The notes under the pieces were generated by a model, which was not told the DNA's origin, searched no databases, and worked only from the letters and a program-made list of their open reading frames with translations. A stretch of DNA of 15,387 bases. Origin: an uncultured bacterium. Its GTDB lineage: Bacteria > Bacillota > Clostridia > Lachnospirales > Lachnospiraceae. The stretch covers positions 1 to 15,387 of the forward strand of contig CAMGRE010000032.1 of assembly GCA_946061355.1 (NCBI GenBank), given 5' to 3'. A program made the position numbers and the translations under genes. Every line of letters starts with the position of its first letter. The stretch's first letter is position 1. Shown one piece after another: positions 12,786 to 15,387 of the stretch.

Positions 12786-13217
12786 CTATTCTCCTCTGTG
12801 TTGCAGCGAGTCCAGATATCCCTGTAGGATAAACACCGCTGCAAGCTTATCCACATACGCTTTCCTGTTTTCCCTGCGGATTCCCGCCTCAATCATCGCC
12901 CTGTCAGCGGACACTGTGGTCAGGCGCTCATCCCACATCGTCACGGGAAGACCGGTACGCCTCTCCAGTTTGTCCTTGAATTCCAGAGATTTCTGCGCAC
13001 GTTCCCCCACAGTATCATTCATATTTTTGGGGAATCCCAACACGATCTCTTCCACCTGATACTCTACGATCAGTTCTTCCAGCCTCGAAAGCGTATGCCG
13101 CAGCATACTCTCCCGCTCCCTGCGGATAATCTCGATTCCCTGCGCTGTGATTCCAAGGGGATCGCTGATCGCCACTCCCACTGTCCTGGAACCAAAATCC
13201 AATCCCATGATCCTCAT
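12786..13217 (-). CDS. ruvX: Putative pre-16S rRNA nuclease / Holliday junction resolvase-like RuvX (YqgF)
   Basis: This is a 143-residue RNase H-fold protein of the RuvX/YqgF family, involved in maturation of the 16S rRNA 5' end. The first strand MGLDFGSRTVGVAISDP carries the catalytic D7; the second conserved segment is EEIVLGFPKNMN; D96-E97 lie in WDERLTT, and D123 in YVDKLAAVFILQGYLD, completing the acidic set. All expected acidic residues are present. The start at 13217 is 4 bp after the ireB stop and uses GGAAG in the end of that gene as its SD; an in-frame ATG at 13208 (MGLDFG) is a minor alternative. It is co-transcribed with ireB and the DUF1292 gene. Confidence 0.94.
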   Translation of the reverse strand: MRIMGLDFGSRTVGVAISDPLGITAQGIEIIRRERESMLRHTLSRLEELIVEYQVEEIVLGFPKNMNDTVGERAQKSLEFKDKLERRTGLPVTMWDERLTTVSADRAMIEAGIRRENRKAYVDKLAAVFILQGYLDSLQHRGE

Positions 13218-13221
13218 ACGT

Positions 13222-13494
13222 TTACTTCCAATGATTATTCTTAATGTATTCTGTCAGGAGCTCCTCCACCAGTTCGTCACGCTCCACCTTCATGATCAGG
13301 CTTCTGGCATTCTTATGGCTGGTAATATAGGTAGGATCCCCGGACATGATATATCCCACAATCTGATTGACGGGGTTATAGCCCTTTTCCGTCAGCGCTT
13401 CGTACACTGTAGACAGTACGATCTTCACGCCCGTCTCCGGCTCTGCCTCCACTTTAAAAAATTGTGTGTTTCCCAAATCCTGATCCTGCATCAT
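13222..13494 (-). CDS. ireB: IreB-family regulatory phosphoprotein (DUF965, YrzL)
   Basis: This 90-residue cytoplasmic protein matches the IreB (DUF965) family along its whole length: LSTVYEALTEKGYNPVNQIVGYIMSGDPTYITSHKNARSLIMKVERDELVEELL. In Enterococcus IreB is phosphorylated on N-terminal threonines by the PASTA kinase IreK and affects cephalosporin resistance. Here the N-terminus has one candidate, Thr10 in NTQFF. Whether it is phosphorylated is unknown, and no kinase gene is in the window. The ATG at 13494 has GAGG about 7 bases upstream; a second ATG follows immediately. It heads the ireB-ruvX-DUF1292 group; a weak promoter candidate (TATGAT at 13557-13552) and a 7-bp hairpin precede it. 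Confidence 0.93.
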   Translation of the reverse strand: MMQDQDLGNTQFFKVEAEPETGVKIVLSTVYEALTEKGYNPVNQIVGYIMSGDPTYITSHKNARSLIMKVERDELVEELLTEYIKNNHWK

Positions 13495-13519
13495 ATCATT
13501 TCCTCACATTGTCCCACAG

Positions 13520-13545
13520 CCGGCACGGCAAATGAAAGGTGCCGG
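13520..13545. repeat. 7-bp inverted repeat in the ireB leader
   Basis: The arms CCGGCAC (13520-13526) and GTGCCGG (13539-13545) pair perfectly around a 12-base loop in the gap between mtaB and ireB. No T run follows on the minus strand, so it is not a standard terminator for mtaB; it would be a leader hairpin about 25 bases before the ireB start. Confidence 0.55.
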
Positions 13546-13620
13546 ACAGTTATCATAAGTCATCGTTTCCTTTACATAACACAAGTTTTTCCATTATCTT
13601 ACTCTATTTAACCGGAAAAT

Positions 13621-14961
13621 TCAACCTTGCCGATTCATAATCAGCATACTTTCCCCGACAAACCCCTCTGCCCTGCCTGTGATTATTCGGTTGGAAAGAT
13701 CCTCCGTTGTCTCAAGAGCCACCTTCACATATTCTTTGGTGTGGCCTGTCATATATTTCCTGCCGTCAATCACGGCCGGTTCCTCCATCAGTACCTCCAC
13801 CGTTCTGCCGATAAAATGCTCTCTAAATCTGTGGGACTGTTCCCGCTCAAGTGATAAAAGGATATTGCTGCGCTGTGTCTTGATCTCATCCTTCACCTGA
13901 TCTTTCATCTTCGCCGCATTCGTTCCCTGCCTCTTAGAATATTTGAATACGTGCATCTCATAAAAGTCCACCTTTTCCAAAAAAGTACGTGTGATCTCAA
14001 ATTCCTCCTCCGTCTCTCCCGGGAAACCGACGATCACGTCTGTCGTAATGGCGGGCATGTCATAAATCTGTCTGAGCAGTTTCACCTTTTCATAGTATTC
14101 ACTTGCCAGATAATGCCTATTCATCCTTTTTAAGGTATCGTCACATCCGCTCTGGAGTGACAGATGAAAATGTGGGCACACCTTGGGCAGCGCGCGTAAC
14201 CCTTCCGCGAACTCCCGCGTGATGATCCTCGGCTCCAGCGATCCCAGCCTGATCCGCTTCAATCCCTCTATCTCATGGAGTTGTCTGATCAGGGAAAGAA
14301 GATCCGCTCCCTCCAGATCGATCCCGTAGGAACTGATATGAATACCCGTCAGCACAACCTCCTGATATCCTGTTTTTACGAGCGCTGCAGCCTCACTCAC
14401 CACGTCTGACGGCTGACGGCTCCTGACTCTGCCTCTGGCAAAGGGAATGATGCAGTAGGAGCAGAACTGGTTGCAGCCATCCTGAATCTTAATATATGCT
14501 CTGGTGTGATCCGCTGTCCTCTTAAGCTGCATCTCCTCATACGCTACCGGACTGCTCAGATCCAGGACCGTGGTGTTTCCGAGTGTTTTATCCTTGAATT
14601 CACAGTTTTCTTCCCTCTCCCGCAAATACTCTTCCAGAATAGGGATCAGCTCTTTTTTCTTATTATTTCCGATTGCAAGGTCGATCGCTTCATCCTGTTC
14701 CACCGTCTCCATTCCGGTCTGCACGTAACAGCCAACCGCTACAACAACCGCAGCGGGATTCTGCTTCTTTGCCCTGTGCAGCATCTGGCGGCTCTTACGG
14801 TCAGCAATGTTGGTAACCGTACAGGTATTGATGATATAGATATCTGCTATCTCGTCAAAAGGTACAATTTTATATCCCTTCTCTTGTAACATTTGCTGTA
14901 TCGCGTCCAACTCATAGGAATTCACTTTGCAGCCCAAATTATGCAATGCTACACTTTTCAT
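13621..14961 (-). CDS. mtaB: tRNA t6A37 C2-methylthiotransferase MtaB
   Basis: This 446-residue radical-SAM enzyme converts t6A to ms2t6A at position 37 of ANN-decoding tRNAs. The N-terminal UPF0004 domain carries cluster cysteines C11 (LGCKVN), C47 (NTCTVT) and C78 (VGCYVQ); the radical-SAM motif CNQFCSYC gives C163, C167 and C170; a TRAM-like domain ends the protein (about residues 375-440, FIGRTVEVLMEEPAVIDGRKYMTGHTKEYVKV). The opening HNLGCKVNSYE is typical of MtaB rather than MiaB or RimO. The ATG at 14961 has AAAGGA about 6 bases upstream. The gene is divergent from the plus-strand HPr-like gene, with 103 bp between the starts, and followed by ireB after 126 bp. Confidence 0.95.
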   Translation of the reverse strand: MKSVALHNLGCKVNSYELDAIQQMLQEKGYKIVPFDEIADIYIINTCTVTNIADRKSRQMLHRAKKQNPAAVVVAVGCYVQTGMETVEQDEAIDLAIGNNKKKELIPILEEYLREREENCEFKDKTLGNTTVLDLSSPVAYEEMQLKRTADHTRAYIKIQDGCNQFCSYCIIPFARGRVRSRQPSDVVSEAAALVKTGYQEVVLTGIHISSYGIDLEGADLLSLIRQLHEIEGLKRIRLGSLEPRIITREFAEGLRALPKVCPHFHLSLQSGCDDTLKRMNRHYLASEYYEKVKLLRQIYDMPAITTDVIVGFPGETEEEFEITRTFLEKVDFYEMHVFKYSKRQGTNAAKMKDQVKDEIKTQRSNILLSLEREQSHRFREHFIGRTVEVLMEEPAVIDGRKYMTGHTKEYVKVALETTEDLSNRIITGRAEGFVGESMLIMNRQG

Positions 14962-14994
14962 ACGTTTCCTTTCTTTTTTTGTGCTGTTTGTTTA

Positions 14995-15023
14995 TTGACT
15001 TTTCATCCCGTTCCCTTTAGTAT
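14995..15023 (+). promoter_or_regulatory. Sigma-A-type promoter of the plus-strand HPr-like gene
   Basis: TTGACT (14995-15000), a 17-bp spacer and TAGTAT (15018-15023), with a start near 15030. On the opposite strand the same -10 region reads TATACT and could serve mtaB, but no good -35 element accompanies it. Confidence 0.75.
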
Positions 15024-15064
15024 AAAGGTGAACAATGGGAGTAAATTAAAAAGGAGGTATTCCA

Positions 15065-15295
15065 ATGAAAACAGTACAGATTTCTTTAAATTCTATTGAT
15101 AAGGTAAAATCTTTCGTTAACGATATTACCAAATTTGATTATGACTTTGATCTGGTATCCGGCAGATATGTTATCGACGCTAAATCCATCATGGGTATTT
15201 TCAGTCTGGATCTTTCCAAGCCGATCGACCTGAACATCCACGCTGAAGATGACATCGATTCTGTAATGGAAGCATTAAAGCCATACATGATCTAG
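15065..15295 (+). CDS. HPr-family-like protein without the active-site histidine
   Basis: This gene encodes 76 residues and is the only complete gene on the plus strand. The segment YVIDAKSIMGIFSLDLSKPIDLNI matches the regulatory-serine region of HPr (KSIMGVMSL-type), and the total length is close to HPr (about 85). The N-terminal HARP motif with the phosphorylated histidine is missing (KTVQISLNSIDKVKSFVND instead), so it is not a normal phosphocarrier; a regulatory or unknown role is likely. The serine of KSIMG is kept. It has a strong SD AAGGAGG 7 bases before the ATG, a good promoter and its own terminator, so it is a monocistronic, probably well-expressed gene. It resembles the HPr-like protein encoded at 3396-3629. 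Confidence 0.82.
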   Translation: MKTVQISLNSIDKVKSFVNDITKFDYDFDLVSGRYVIDAKSIMGIFSLDLSKPIDLNIHAEDDIDSVMEALKPYMI

Positions 15296-15315
15296 ATTTT
15301 GATCTGTGCAAATTT

Positions 15316-15349
15316 GTACCCTGTCAATGACAGGGTACTTTTTCTTTTT
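15316..15349 (+). terminator. Intrinsic terminator of the plus-strand HPr-like gene
   Basis: The arms GTACCCTGT and ACAGGGTAC form a perfect 9-bp stem around CAATG, followed by TTTTTCTTTTT. The stop codon of the convergent minus-strand frame lies at the end of the T tract. Confidence 0.9.
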
Positions 15350-15387
15350 ATTCCACAACAATCACTTCATCTGTATTGAGTGCCGTC
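15348..15387 (-). CDS. C-terminal end of an unidentified gene (partial)
   Basis: On the minus strand an open frame enters from the window edge and ends at TAA 15350-15348, giving the tail ALNTDEVIVVE. The stop sits exactly where the convergent terminator of the HPr-like gene begins, and the composition looks like a real protein end. Only about 12 codons are visible, so no family can be named and the call is tentative. Confidence 0.4.
   Translation of the reverse strand, partial: TALNTDEVIVVE

Overview
The window looks like a chromosomal housekeeping segment of a Gram-positive anaerobe of the class Clostridia, most likely family Lachnospiraceae. The evidence is strong Shine-Dalgarno (SD) sites, a type III glutamine synthetase, RNase J with a YlbF-like protein, an IreB-RuvX-DUF1292 cluster and a PucR-type regulator upstream of ftsE. 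Almost every gene lies on the minus strand, so transcription runs from high to low coordinates; only a small HPr-like gene near the right end is on the plus strand.

Right part (about 15387 to 8011, read on the minus strand): the last codons of an unidentified gene, the plus-strand HPr-like gene with its own promoter and terminator, then mtaB, ireB, ruvX, a DUF1292 gene, the RNase J gene, a ylbF-like gene, a short MltG-like membrane protein, an O-methyltransferase (TrmR-like) and a U32 family protein (TrhP-like). The order resembles the yrzL-yrrK-yrzB-yrrL-yrrM-yrrN/O block of Bacillus subtilis, with RNase J and YlbF inserted. TrhP and TrmR are predicted to make 5-hydroxyuridine and then 5-methoxyuridine at tRNA position 34, and MtaB methylthiolates t6A37, so the block is rich in tRNA and RNA metabolism.

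Middle part (about 8010 to 3738): a 95-bp element with perfect 14-bp terminal inverted repeats and a 5-bp flanking direct repeat (a MITE candidate), a glnN promoter followed by a leader with an intrinsic terminator (a likely attenuator), glnN itself, then a promoter-dyad-tRNA-Gln(CTG)-terminator unit, with an acyl-ACP thioesterase gene and a cvfB-like gene directly behind it.

Left part (about 3737 to 1): a promoter preceded by three TTAAC motifs at 11-bp spacing drives a small HPr-like gene, a CPBP membrane protease gene and a divergent TagA-family glycosyltransferase gene. The unit ends in a terminator that overlaps the last stop codon. A PucR/CdaR-type regulator and the 5' part of ftsE follow. 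The ftsE reading frame stops looking like FtsE about 55 bases from the window edge, where the sequence also resembles a sequencing adapter.

No dramatic new multi-gene system is visible. The most interesting items are the MITE-like element, the glnN leader attenuator, the dyad at the tRNA-Gln promoter and the thioesterase genes behind that tRNA, the phased motif array, the two HPr-like proteins without the phosphorylatable histidine, and an MltG-like protein that lacks the catalytic domain.
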